Positions 9,402-17,102 of a DNA stretch of 64,000 bases are shown piece by piece. The position numbers and the translations under genes are program-made. Every line of letters begins with the position of its first letter. Positions within the stretch are counted from its first letter, which is position 1. Below the pieces are notes generated by a model. The model was not told the origin of the DNA, did no database searches, and worked only from the letters and a program-made list of their open reading frames with translations. Source of the DNA: Armatimonadota bacterium (GTDB taxonomy: Bacteria; Armatimonadota; Fimbriimonadia; Fimbriimonadales; Fimbriimonadaceae); the NCBI GenBank assembly GCA_018268255.1, contig JAFDWX010000007.1, positions 89,178 to 153,177 of the forward strand, in the 5' to 3' direction.

Positions 9402-11417
9402 GTGAGTCTCATTAAAATGTGCTGTTATCGGTACGGAACGACACCGTTGAACCCGATTATTTTATTCAGCGTGAGCGAATCGCAGTCACTGCAAGCCTTG
9501 GCGGCTATTTTAGCCGAACTTGGGGTCCCTGCTTGTCTGGGCGACCTTGAGTCGTGTGGACCCGGATATCCGGTGGTCCTCACCACGAACACAGGTGACC
9601 ACATCACGCTTCCCCTGCCCGAGCCGCCGATCCTCGCCGCGCTGGATTCGGAACACATTGGATTGACGCTCGTTGACTCCGCAGGATTCATCCAGAGTGT
9701 GTGGGGATTAGCGAAAAATGCCGGATTCTGGACCGATGGCGGCAACATCTTCGATACCGATCTCGCTCTGTTGGTCGAGAGCGGATTTCGAGGAACACCT
9801 GGCTCAGTCTTCTTGGACGGCTATCGGTATTACGTGTCCAGTTTTGATCCATCCAATGGCGGATTTCTTGCGATCCTCGTCATCGATGCACACGAGGAAC
9901 TCGAAGCACGAGAGGACGCTACGCGGTTTAGCCGATCAGCCTCCATGCTTCGGAGAATCGGAACTGCTCTTACGATGCACCAGAACCTTCAACCTTTGTG
10001 CATCGCAGCAGTGCACGAAATTGCCTCCTCAGCCGAGTTGGCAGCGGTCCTGCTTTGGATTTCTGAACCGGAAACTCCCAAGCTGAATCTGGTTGCATCG
10101 GTTGGCGCGAGCCGTCAAGGAACGACGGTTGTTGAAGAACTCCGGATCGACGGTACGCCGAGTTGCATCGCTGAACTCGTCGGAAGCACCCGACGCGAGT
10201 TCCATACCTCGGCCGCAAGCGACCATATGATGACGGCCAACCTGGAAGCGAAATATTGTTACCTTAAGCCCGGCGGCGTCATGGTACTTCCACTTCTTAT
10301 CGGAGATCGACTTCTCGGCGTGCTCGAGTTGATCGCTCGGGAAAACGATGACCGCCTGGTTGAAGATCGAGAGCTTTTTGCGGCGGTCGGAGAGCATCTT
10401 GCCCTAGCACTCAATTCCGCGATGATGTTCGAGAGTTTTGAGAAACTCGCGACACGCGACTCGCTTACCGGGATTGCCAATCACCGGGCCATGCAAGACT
10501 TTCTGCATCGCCGGGTTGCTGAATCTGCCCGAACGAATAGCCAGCTTGGCGTTATCATGCTGGACATTGATCACTTCCGAGCGTTTAACGAGGAAGAAGG
10601 CCACGACGTCGGTGATCTCGCCATTAAAAAAGTAGCAGAAGCTATCTTGGCGTGCGTGCGCCCGTACGATCTGGCTGGACGTTACGGCGGAGAGGAATTT
10701 GCGATCATTCTTCCTGGATCGGGGCTTGAGACCACCATGATCGTGGCTGAGCGAATCCGAAAGCGCATCGAGCAGATCGCGATCATCGGAAGTTCCGGAA
10801 TCATCCGGCAGATTACGGCAAGTTTGGGCTGCGCTGAATTCCCGGAAACCGCGCGAGACGCCAACTCACTGCTCAAGGCTGCGGACCAAGCCATGTACCG
10901 TGCAAAGCGAGATGGTAGGAACAAATCGATGGCTTTCGAAGGCGAATTCAAGGCTGTGGAGATGCCTGTGGCGCTTGATTTGGATCTCTTGGATCGGTGG
11001 CTTACTCCCACCGAAAAGCGTGAATCGGATCGGCTGCGCGATCTTTGCGCCCCGTACATCTCCCATCTTGCTCAGAACATTCCGCTGAGCAGCAGCCAAG
11101 AACTTATCTTGACTGGGCTTATCAAAGTCATTGGGCCGTACCGAAAAATCAAAGAAGACCATGACGCAGCTCGGGCGAAGACTTTGGAAGCGGCGAGCGA
11201 ATTCCGCATTCTCATGCCAGCTCTCTCCACGTTCAAAGAGCGCTTTGACGGCTTAGGACCCCTCGAACTAGAGGGAACACGAATTCCCTTGCTCACTCGC
11301 GTCCTCCATGTCGTTTTGGCTCAGGCTGAGCAGAATGGCGAGTCCTTCGCTCGCGACCCCGGAGCCTTTGATCCCACCTTGGTAGATCTGCTCATGGACG
11401 CTCGCGATGCTGCCTAA
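9402..11417 (+). CDS. GAF-GGDEF diguanylate cyclase with degenerate HD-GYP tail
   Basis: Makes cyclic di-GMP from two GTP. Of the 671 residues, about 30-160 look like a PAS-type sensory region, about 175-335 form a GAF domain, and 345-510 form a GGDEF domain. The active-site loop GGEEF is at 429-433 and is preceded by the RxxD inhibitory site (RPYD), so catalysis and product feedback both look intact. The last 150 residues retain HD-GYP landmarks (ERFDGLG...LEGTRIPLLTRVLHVV and AFDPTLVDLL), but the HD pair is replaced by K-V and the HH and GYP motifs are lost, so this part should not hydrolyse c-di-GMP. The true start is unsure: GTG 9402, ATG 9417 or GTG 9471. A start at 9402 would leave no promoter space, so a later one is plausible. 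Confidence 0.92.
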   Translation: MSLIKMCCYRYGTTPLNPIILFSVSESQSLQALAAILAELGVPACLGDLESCGPGYPVVLTTNTGDHITLPLPEPPILAALDSEHIGLTLVDSAGFIQSVWGLAKNAGFWTDGGNIFDTDLALLVESGFRGTPGSVFLDGYRYYVSSFDPSNGGFLAILVIDAHEELEAREDATRFSRSASMLRRIGTALTMHQNLQPLCIAAVHEIASSAELAAVLLWISEPETPKLNLVASVGASRQGTTVVEELRIDGTPSCIAELVGSTRREFHTSAASDHMMTANLEAKYCYLKPGGVMVLPLLIGDRLLGVLELIARENDDRLVEDRELFAAVGEHLALALNSAMMFESFEKLATRDSLTGIANHRAMQDFLHRRVAESARTNSQLGVIMLDIDHFRAFNEEEGHDVGDLAIKKVAEAILACVRPYDLAGRYGGEEFAIILPGSGLETTMIVAERIRKRIEQIAIIGSSGIIRQITASLGCAEFPETARDANSLLKAADQAMYRAKRDGRNKSMAFEGEFKAVEMPVALDLDLLDRWLTPTEKRESDRLRDLCAPYISHLAQNIPLSSSQELILTGLIKVIGPYRKIKEDHDAARAKTLEAASEFRILMPALSTFKERFDGLGPLELEGTRIPLLTRVLHVVLAQAEQNGESFARDPGAFDPTLVDLLMDARDAA

Positions 11418-11495
11418 CCTCACCTAAAACTACCGGAGTTTCGCGCTGTGGAGTGAATTGGCATTCCCATTGCATACCGTTGTGTTCGGATTCTC

Positions 11496-11509
11496 GTGGC
11501 CGAGGCCAC
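11496..11509. repeat. perfect inverted repeat just upstream of the choice-of-anchor gene
   Basis: GTGGCC-GA-GGCCAC, a six-base-pair perfect inverted repeat nine bases before the ATG at 11518. No Shine-Dalgarno sequence is visible in this leader. It may be an operator or a small hairpin at the ribosome entry site; no function can be assigned. Confidence 0.4.
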
Positions 11510-11517
11510 CTACGATC

Positions 11518-12177
11518 ATGAACACTATTAGAACCATTGCTCTCATTTCGTGTGTCGGACTCAGTGCTTTCGTCCTTGCGGACACCAAAACGTATTCGGC
11601 CAAGATTGACCCGAAAGCCACCAACTGGTCCGGCACCATCAACCTTCCCCAATTTGATCCGTCTCTCGGCGAACTTCGCAGCGCAGTCTTGTGCTTTAGC
11701 GGAAACGTCTCCGGCACTGCTCAGGTCGAAAACAAGCAGTGCCAACCCGTGTGTGTTACGACGAAGCTCTCTGCCAAAGTCACTGCCAAGGACATCACGG
11801 GTGCGACTGTGTTCAGCCTGGTGCCCAGTGTCACCAAAAGCGACAAACTCTACGGATACGACGGAAAGACCGACTACAAGGGCACATCAGGCAAGACCTA
11901 CTCGAACCTAAGTGCCTCGACCAGCGGGCAAAAGTCCATTGCTTCCAAGGAGCTTGGAAACTACGTGGGCAAAGGCAACGTGGTCTTCAACATCAACGCG
12001 GTAAATCAATCTGCCGCGAGTGGCTCGTGCAATTTGGCATCCAACTTCCAGTCGCTCGCCGGTGCCAATATTTGCGTCACCTATTGCTACAATCCGGTGC
12101 CGGAACCGACCAGCATGGCTGGGTTGGCATTTGGCGCAATTGGGCTCATGCGACGCCGAAAGCGAGCACGAGGCTAG
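11518..12177 (+). CDS. secreted choice-of-anchor E-like protein with PEP-CTERM-type anchor
   Basis: Surface or matrix protein of 219 residues. N-terminal signal peptide (MNTIRTIALISCVGLSAFVLA). A beta-rich body starts WSGTINLPQFDPSLG and contains SGNVSGTAQVEN, matching the choice-of-anchor E pattern as I know it. The C-terminus is a sorting-type tail: VPEP at the start, a short hydrophobic segment (MAGLAFGAIGLM) and a basic end (RRRKRARG). Cysteines occur in pairs, suggesting disulfides. The frame is open to 11458, but the ATG at 11518 directly begins the signal peptide. Function unknown. It converges with another VPEP protein across a shared terminator. Confidence 0.82.
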   Translation: MNTIRTIALISCVGLSAFVLADTKTYSAKIDPKATNWSGTINLPQFDPSLGELRSAVLCFSGNVSGTAQVENKQCQPVCVTTKLSAKVTAKDITGATVFSLVPSVTKSDKLYGYDGKTDYKGTSGKTYSNLSASTSGQKSIASKELGNYVGKGNVVFNINAVNQSAASGSCNLASNFQSLAGANICVTYCYNPVPEPTSMAGLAFGAIGLMRRRKRARG

Positions 12178-12200
12178 AGCGTCGCGAGGTCTTCCAAAAC

Positions 12201-12237
12201 AAATCGACCCCCAACCACATCGGTCGGGGGTCGATTT
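12201..12237. terminator. bidirectional terminator hairpin between convergent VPEP genes
   Basis: Twelve-base-pair perfect stem (AAATCGACCCCC / GGGGGTCGATTT) around a 13-base loop. It is A-rich on one flank and T-rich on the other, so it can work for the rightward gene ending at 12177 and the leftward gene ending at 12244. Confidence 0.85.
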
Positions 12238-12243
12238 CTAGCT

Positions 12244-12987
12244 TCAGCGAGAGCGCTTTCTGAGAACTGCGGCCAATCCGAGTCCTAGCACACCCAGCGA
12301 GAGCGGCTCTGGCACCGCTGAAATCACCAGGTTGTCGATTCCTACCGCATCCGCATTCGCGCCTGATCCAACGCCATCTTTTGGATACACGATGGAAACT
12401 TCGGTGAAAGCCACGCTCGATGTCACGCCCAAGAACATTGCCGACCCCGTGCGAATCTGGGTGGTATCGAGGTCGCCCGCAAGAGCATAGGATTCGCCAT
12501 TGTTCAACACCATTTGGTGACCTGGATGAACGCCGGAATATCCAAACCAATCGCTTTCGTCGCTGATGCTCATTCCAAAAGCTTTGATCGGCGAGGCAAA
12601 CGTAATGGTGAGCGCGGTCATTCCAGAATCCATCAGAGCCATGAAGTACTTGGTTCCGGAAAAGGCAAAGGCCTCATATTCGACCGTATCGCGCACTTGT
12701 GCCTCCGTGATTCCGGCTCCTGATGCAGATGCAAACGTTGCAGTAGCTCCACCATCAAAGGTGCCCACACCATTCAGCGCGCCAACGGATGCACTCTCAA
12801 AGTCGTAAGTCTGCAATCCACCGACTGCGGCTGAGAACGATGCCTTCGCACCGTCGTGGTACGGCCGATCCAAAAGCGGAACCGAACCCGACATGTTTTG
12901 ATCAAATCCGAAGTAGACAGCCGATACAGCAGGGATCGACAAGGCAAGCGAAAAAGCAGCGACTAAGGTCGCACGTGATCTGTTCAT
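12244..12987 (-). CDS. secreted protein with PEP-CTERM-type anchor
   Basis: Protein of 247 residues with a signal peptide (MNRSRATLVAAFSLALSIPAVSA), a beta-rich body and a C-terminal VPEP segment followed by LSLGVLGLGLAAVLRKRSR. The body includes a TYDFESASVGAL segment and an FASPIKAFGMSISDES motif, resembling domains common in extracellular PEP-CTERM proteins. The longer frame to 13077 is unlikely because the ATG at 12987 has a perfect AGGAGGA ribosome-binding site at good spacing and begins the signal peptide. Function unknown; no exosortase gene is in the window. Confidence 0.83.
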   Translation of the reverse strand: MNRSRATLVAAFSLALSIPAVSAVYFGFDQNMSGSVPLLDRPYHDGAKASFSAAVGGLQTYDFESASVGALNGVGTFDGGATATFASASGAGITEAQVRDTVEYEAFAFSGTKYFMALMDSGMTALTITFASPIKAFGMSISDESDWFGYSGVHPGHQMVLNNGESYALAGDLDTTQIRTGSAMFLGVTSSVAFTEVSIVYPKDGVGSGANADAVGIDNLVISAVPEPLSLGVLGLGLAAVLRKRSR

Positions 12988-13092
12988 ATTCCTCCTCCCA
13001 CGCGGCCACGCCAAGCGCATGGCACCGTGATGAGTGTACAACAAATCACACGAAAGCCCACAAATAAACGGGGACATTGTGAGCTGGGCGGC

Positions 13093-13124
13093 AAAAAAAC
13101 CCCTCGAGACATGAGTCCCGAGGG
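13093..13124 (-). terminator. rho-independent terminator after secA
   Basis: On the minus strand, CCCTCGGGAC-TCAT-GTCTCGAGGG (one G-T pair) followed by seven T residues. It lies 20 bases past the secA stop. Confidence 0.85.
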
Positions 13125-13143
13125 CTTTCTTCAGGCGGTCAGA

Positions 13144-16100
13144 TCAGATGACCCCTTGAGCACGTAGGATAGGATAGTGGCAAGATTTGAACTTCTTGCC
13201 TGATCCGCATGGACACGTGTCATTGCGGCTAACGCGCTTTGCATCCACGTTAGCTGGCCATTCGCGCGGTGCACCATCGGCAGGCTGCGGAGTTTCTTCG
13301 ATGAGCTGCATCATGCGCTCCACGCCGTCAGGCCTCGCTGCTTCCTCTTGTTCCACTCGGATATTCGCTCGGAAGGTAAGCCTGACCATCTGGTCGCGAA
13401 TCTGCCTGAGTGTCGATTGGAAGAGGTCATAGGTCTCGCGCTTGTAAGCGATGAGCGGATCGATTTGGCCGTAACCTCTCAGTCCGATGCCCTCCCGAAT
13501 GTAGTCGATCATCTGGAGATGCTCCATCCAACGATCATTGACGGCTTGCAGCATGACCTTCTGCTGGAGTGCGATCATGACCTCGTCTCCAACTTTTTCG
13601 CGCTTGGTTTCATAAGCCTCGTGAGCTTGGTCAGTGACGTACTCGATGAGCGCCTGGCCCTGACGCTGCCTCAAATCGTCGGGAGTTGCGTAGTCCACCA
13701 GCGGGAAGATCTGGTTGAGATTCTCGTAAAGATGATCGTAGTCTAGAACTTGGTTGCCGCTCTCGTCGAAAGTGAACGCGCCGCTGACCTCCTCTGCCAC
13801 AACCTCTTCCATACCCTTGAGAATCTCCTCAGTGACGTCTGCACCAAGAAGCGCTTCGCGGCGCATGCCGTAGATGTGCTCACGTTGGCTGTTAAGAACG
13901 TCGTCGTACTCCAGAACGTGCTTTCTGGCCTCGAAGAAGTGGTTCTCGATTCGTTCTTGAGTCTTCAAGATCATGTTGGTGAGGAATCCAGCTTTGACCT
14001 CGTCCAGGTCGGGCCAGCCCTTGAGCATGGGGTTCTCCAACATCTTCGCGTTGAAGATCTTCCACAACTGGTCCTCTAGGCTGACGAAGAACCGAGACTC
14101 ACCGGGATCACCTTGGCGACCGGCACGACCGCGAAGCTGGTTATCAATGCGTCGGCTCTCATGGCGTTCCGTACCTAGGATGTAGAGTCCACCTAGTGCT
14201 CGGACCTCTTCGGCCAAGCCTTTGCGCTCTTGGTCGTCTAACGGAAGTGGTGGAGCGGCACGTTCTTTACCTCCTCGGCGGAAGCTGGCATAGGTCTCTG
14301 CATAGAGTGCCGCAACCGACTCCGGATCCTCTTGCTCCTCTTCAGCTCGGGCTCGTTCCAGGACCGCGTCGCTCACGCGTCCGCCCAACAGAATGTCAAC
14401 ACCTCGACCAGCCATGTTGGTGGCGATGGTGATGGCACCTTTTCGACCCGCCTCGCTGATGATCAGAGCTTCTCGCTCGTGATACTTCGCGTTCAGGACG
14501 TTGTGCGGGATGCCGTGCTGAATGGAGTCATCAAAGTGCTCGATGCACTCCGGTCCGAGATTGTATTCCTTGAAGAACCACTCTCGCTGTTCGGCGGCCA
14601 GCGGATCGCTGGAGATTCCAGCTTCTCGGCAGAGTTGCTTCAGAGTTTCCATCTGAATCTCCATGAGGTTGCCCTCAATAACATCAAGGATGGACTTCTT
14701 GAGCGACTTCGATGCAGATTTGCTTTCGGTAACGATCCAGTGAAGTCGTTCGGTCAGAAGCAGCCGCTGGAGACCGTCTGCGGTCAACCGTTCGGATACC
14801 GCTTCCGACATTTCGATGGACCGGGTACCCACCAGCATGGGTTGCTGTCGGGAGTGCACGCGAAGAATCTCCCTTGCGATCCCTCGCCACTTGCCTTCCG
14901 CGGTCTTGTAGACCACGTCATCCTGGTCCACGCGAATCATGTCGCGGTGGGTAGGGATAGTCACAACATCGAGACCGTAGATCTTTCGAAACTCGTCTTC
15001 TTCAGTTTTGGCAGTACCGGTCATGCCCGCGAGCTTCTCGTACAGGCGGAAGAGGTTCTGGAAGGTGATCACCGCGACCGTTTGGCTCTCGCGCTGCACC
15101 GGGACACCCTCTTTCGCCTCCAGTGCCTGGTGGAGACCATCGCTGAAGCGGCGGCCGAACATCATGCGGCCGGTGTTCTCGTCGACGATGACAACCTCAT
15201 TCGCTCGGACAACATAGTCCACATCGCGATCGAACAAGGCGTAGGCTTTGACGCTCGCGTTGACATAGTGGAACAGCTTCGGATCCGACGCGATATTATC
15301 GATGCCCCAGAGCTCTTCCACCTTGTCCATGCCCTCTTCGGTCAGGCTGGCGCTGTGATTTTTCTTGTCGCAGGTCCAGTGGATTTCCGGCTGAAGCTGT
15401 CGGACTAGTTGGTCAACCTGCTTGTAGAGCGAGACATCTTCGCCCGATGGACCGCTGATGATGTGCGGCGTGCGTGCTTCATCGACTAGGATCGAGTCGA
15501 CTTCGTCGATGATCGCGTAGTTCAACTCAGCCATCACCAAGTCGTCTTTATCGAACGCCATGTTATCGCGCAGGTAGTCAAAGCCGAATTCGTGGTTCGT
15601 GCCGTACGTGATATCGCACAAATAGGCTTCGCGGCGAGTTGCCGGTCTGAGATTGGCGTAACGGGGGTCTTCGTTGGGATATCCGGGCTCGTAAACGTAA
15701 GAACCGCCCAGCTCATCGGAATCCACGCTCTGTCCTTGAATGACACCAAGTGAAAGTCCGAAGAAATGGTAGATCGGCCCCATCCAAACGGCGTCGCGTC
15801 GAGCGAGGTAGTCGTTGACGGTGACAAGGTGGGTTCCTCGACCTGAAAGTGCGTTGAGCACCAGTGGCGCGACGGCGACAAGGGTCTTACCCTCACCGGT
15901 TTTCATCTCTGAGATTCGGCCTTGGTGCAGCACGACGCCACCAACCAACTGAACGTCGAATTGGCGCATGCCGAGAATACGTTTGGATGCCTCTCGGACG
16001 CAGGCGAAGACTTCAGGAAGCAACGCGTCCAGGGCCTCACCGTTCTTGACTCGCTCCCGGAAATAGGGGCCCTTTGCCCGGAGATCGTCGTCGGAGAGCT

Positions 16101-16203
16101 CGGAGATAACCGGCTCCAATGCGTTGATTTTCTCAACTATTGGCATGATTGCCTTCACGTCCTTATCGCTAGTGTCGAAGAATTTTCGAATAAGTTGCAG
16201 CAT
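13144..16203 (-). CDS. secA: preprotein translocase ATPase SecA
   Basis: Motor of the Sec pathway, driving unfolded preproteins through SecYEG. 1019 residues, longer than the 901 of E. coli. Walker A MKTGEGKT, Walker B DEVDSILVDEARTPHIISG, the preprotein cross-linking and helicase motor regions (TNMAGRGVDILLGG, GTERHESRRIDNQLRGRAGRQGDPG), the helical scaffold, and a C-terminal zinc-binding SEC-C motif CPCGSGKKFKSCH are all present. There is extra sequence around GQSVDSDELGG...EDPRYANLRPATR and in the second nucleotide-binding fold. The frame opens at 16230, but MLQLIRKFFDTSDKDV at 16203 resembles known SecA starts. A terminator follows directly, so it is the last or only gene of its unit. Confidence 0.97.
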   Translation of the reverse strand: MLQLIRKFFDTSDKDVKAIMPIVEKINALEPVISELSDDDLRAKGPYFRERVKNGEALDALLPEVFACVREASKRILGMRQFDVQLVGGVVLHQGRISEMKTGEGKTLVAVAPLVLNALSGRGTHLVTVNDYLARRDAVWMGPIYHFFGLSLGVIQGQSVDSDELGGSYVYEPGYPNEDPRYANLRPATRREAYLCDITYGTNHEFGFDYLRDNMAFDKDDLVMAELNYAIIDEVDSILVDEARTPHIISGPSGEDVSLYKQVDQLVRQLQPEIHWTCDKKNHSASLTEEGMDKVEELWGIDNIASDPKLFHYVNASVKAYALFDRDVDYVVRANEVVIVDENTGRMMFGRRFSDGLHQALEAKEGVPVQRESQTVAVITFQNLFRLYEKLAGMTGTAKTEEDEFRKIYGLDVVTIPTHRDMIRVDQDDVVYKTAEGKWRGIAREILRVHSRQQPMLVGTRSIEMSEAVSERLTADGLQRLLLTERLHWIVTESKSASKSLKKSILDVIEGNLMEIQMETLKQLCREAGISSDPLAAEQREWFFKEYNLGPECIEHFDDSIQHGIPHNVLNAKYHEREALIISEAGRKGAITIATNMAGRGVDILLGGRVSDAVLERARAEEEQEDPESVAALYAETYASFRRGGKERAAPPLPLDDQERKGLAEEVRALGGLYILGTERHESRRIDNQLRGRAGRQGDPGESRFFVSLEDQLWKIFNAKMLENPMLKGWPDLDEVKAGFLTNMILKTQERIENHFFEARKHVLEYDDVLNSQREHIYGMRREALLGADVTEEILKGMEEVVAEEVSGAFTFDESGNQVLDYDHLYENLNQIFPLVDYATPDDLRQRQGQALIEYVTDQAHEAYETKREKVGDEVMIALQQKVMLQAVNDRWMEHLQMIDYIREGIGLRGYGQIDPLIAYKRETYDLFQSTLRQIRDQMVRLTFRANIRVEQEEAARPDGVERMMQLIEETPQPADGAPREWPANVDAKRVSRNDTCPCGSGKKFKSCHYPILRAQGVI

Positions 16204-16279
16204 GTGATGTTGTTTCAGATTGCGGGACACAGGGACACAAGATTGCCCCTTGGGTAACGGCGAACAGATTCAGACGCAG

Positions 16280-16588
16280 TTAATTGCGAGGACCGTCGCG
16301 AGGGCAATCAGAGTCAACTTCCGGAGCGGAAGGCGTGTGGCACCGAGGTTCAGAAAACTCGTGCGTTCGAGTTGGCGCGGTGAACTCGGATTTTCGAAGG
16401 TCCGCTGGTATCGGATTGGAGGCTGGAGCCTGCTCCTCATCCTCAAAGAAGATCGGAAGGGCGGCCATTGCCCGGTGATGGACTTGCAGTGCTCTGCTGA
16501 CCTGAAGCAGCAGAGAAGGATGGTCTCCCGGACTGAGGGAGGCCACTCTGCATACCAAAACCAGCAGTGTTAATCCGAATTGGACCAT
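16280..16588 (-). CDS. hypothetical small protein upstream of secA
   Basis: A 102-residue frame starting ATG at 16588, with a hydrophobic N-terminus (MVQFGLTLLVLVCRVASLS) followed by a Pro- and Glu-rich stretch. No family is recognised. Codon third positions look coding-like, but support is weak. A second frame near its 3' end encodes a membrane-like stretch (LRKLTLIALATVLAINCV), so a frameshift or a different true frame is possible. If not coding, 16204-16852 would be a 650-base gap holding only the signals near 16815-16852. Confidence 0.4.
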   Translation of the reverse strand: MVQFGLTLLVLVCRVASLSPGDHPSLLLQVSRALQVHHRAMAALPIFFEDEEQAPASNPIPADLRKSEFTAPTRTHEFSEPRCHTPSAPEVDSDCPRDGPRN

Positions 16589-16814
16589 CGTGATCCTGTC
16601 CTACAAACGTAGATTATGGCAGATCGGTTCCTTGGGCTTATCACCGAATGGCCTCCTTTCCCTTTTCGATCATCGAAATCGATCTAGTCCGAAAAACGGC
16701 GAAGGCACGCCATCCGGGTTCCCTGCTATTTGGCGAAATCGCTCAGACAGACCCTAGGGCTGATGTTTTTTCGCGTATTTTTCGGAAATTCGGCGCAGTT
16801 TCGACGACTTGTTG

Positions 16815-16820
16815 TATAGT
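16815..16820 (+). promoter_or_regulatory. likely -10 element of the lipoprotein-lacI-pilin unit
   Basis: TATAGT placed directly before a tandem repeat and 32 bases before the ATG at 16853. No clean -35 hexamer is seen at the standard distance, so an activator or an extended contact may be needed. Confidence 0.4.
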
Positions 16821-16852
16821 GATTAAACCGATAATCGATTAAACGAACAATC
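16821..16852 (+). repeat. tandem 16-bp repeat with embedded palindrome, candidate operator
   Basis: Two head-to-tail copies, GATTAAACCGATAATC and GATTAAACGAACAATC (13 of 16 matching, sharing GATTAAAC and AATC), abut each other and end exactly at the ATG of the lipoprotein gene. The junction creates a perfect palindrome TAATCGATTA (16832-16841) with the central CG typical of LacI-family operators. A LacI-type gene lies 250 bases downstream, so autoregulation is the simplest reading. Confidence 0.55.
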
Positions 16853-17089
16853 ATGAAGAACTCGATGTTGAGAACACTCCTTTTCGGAATTGCAGCCCTT
16901 GCCTTGTTACCGACTTTGGTCGGCTGCAGCAGCAATCCCACCAACGAGCCCTCAGACAACGACATCAAAACCGCTGTCGACAAGAAGATGAAGGCTATCG
17001 ACGAGGATCCGAGTATGACGCCGGAACAGAAGGAAGAGATGAAGAAGCACATCAGCGGCTATCCCAAGTCTTCCAACGGAAGCCGATAA
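16853..17089 (+). CDS. small lipoprotein, function unknown
   Basis: 78 residues with a signal peptide ending in lipobox LVGC (Cys24), then a highly charged, probably helical segment (DIKTAVDKKMKAIDEDPSMT...EQKEEMKKH). No family is recognised. It sits 13 bases before the LacI-type gene and behind the tandem 16-mer, so it is probably the first gene of that unit. Confidence 0.75.
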   Translation: MKNSMLRTLLFGIAALALLPTLVGCSSNPTNEPSDNDIKTAVDKKMKAIDEDPSMTPEQKEEMKKHISGYPKSSNGSR

Positions 17090-17102
17090 GCGAGGTACGA
17101 CG

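Noticed and set aside
14332-15408. 358-codon rightward frame inside secA
   Set aside because: Antisense shadow of secA, with no domain and no ribosome-binding site.
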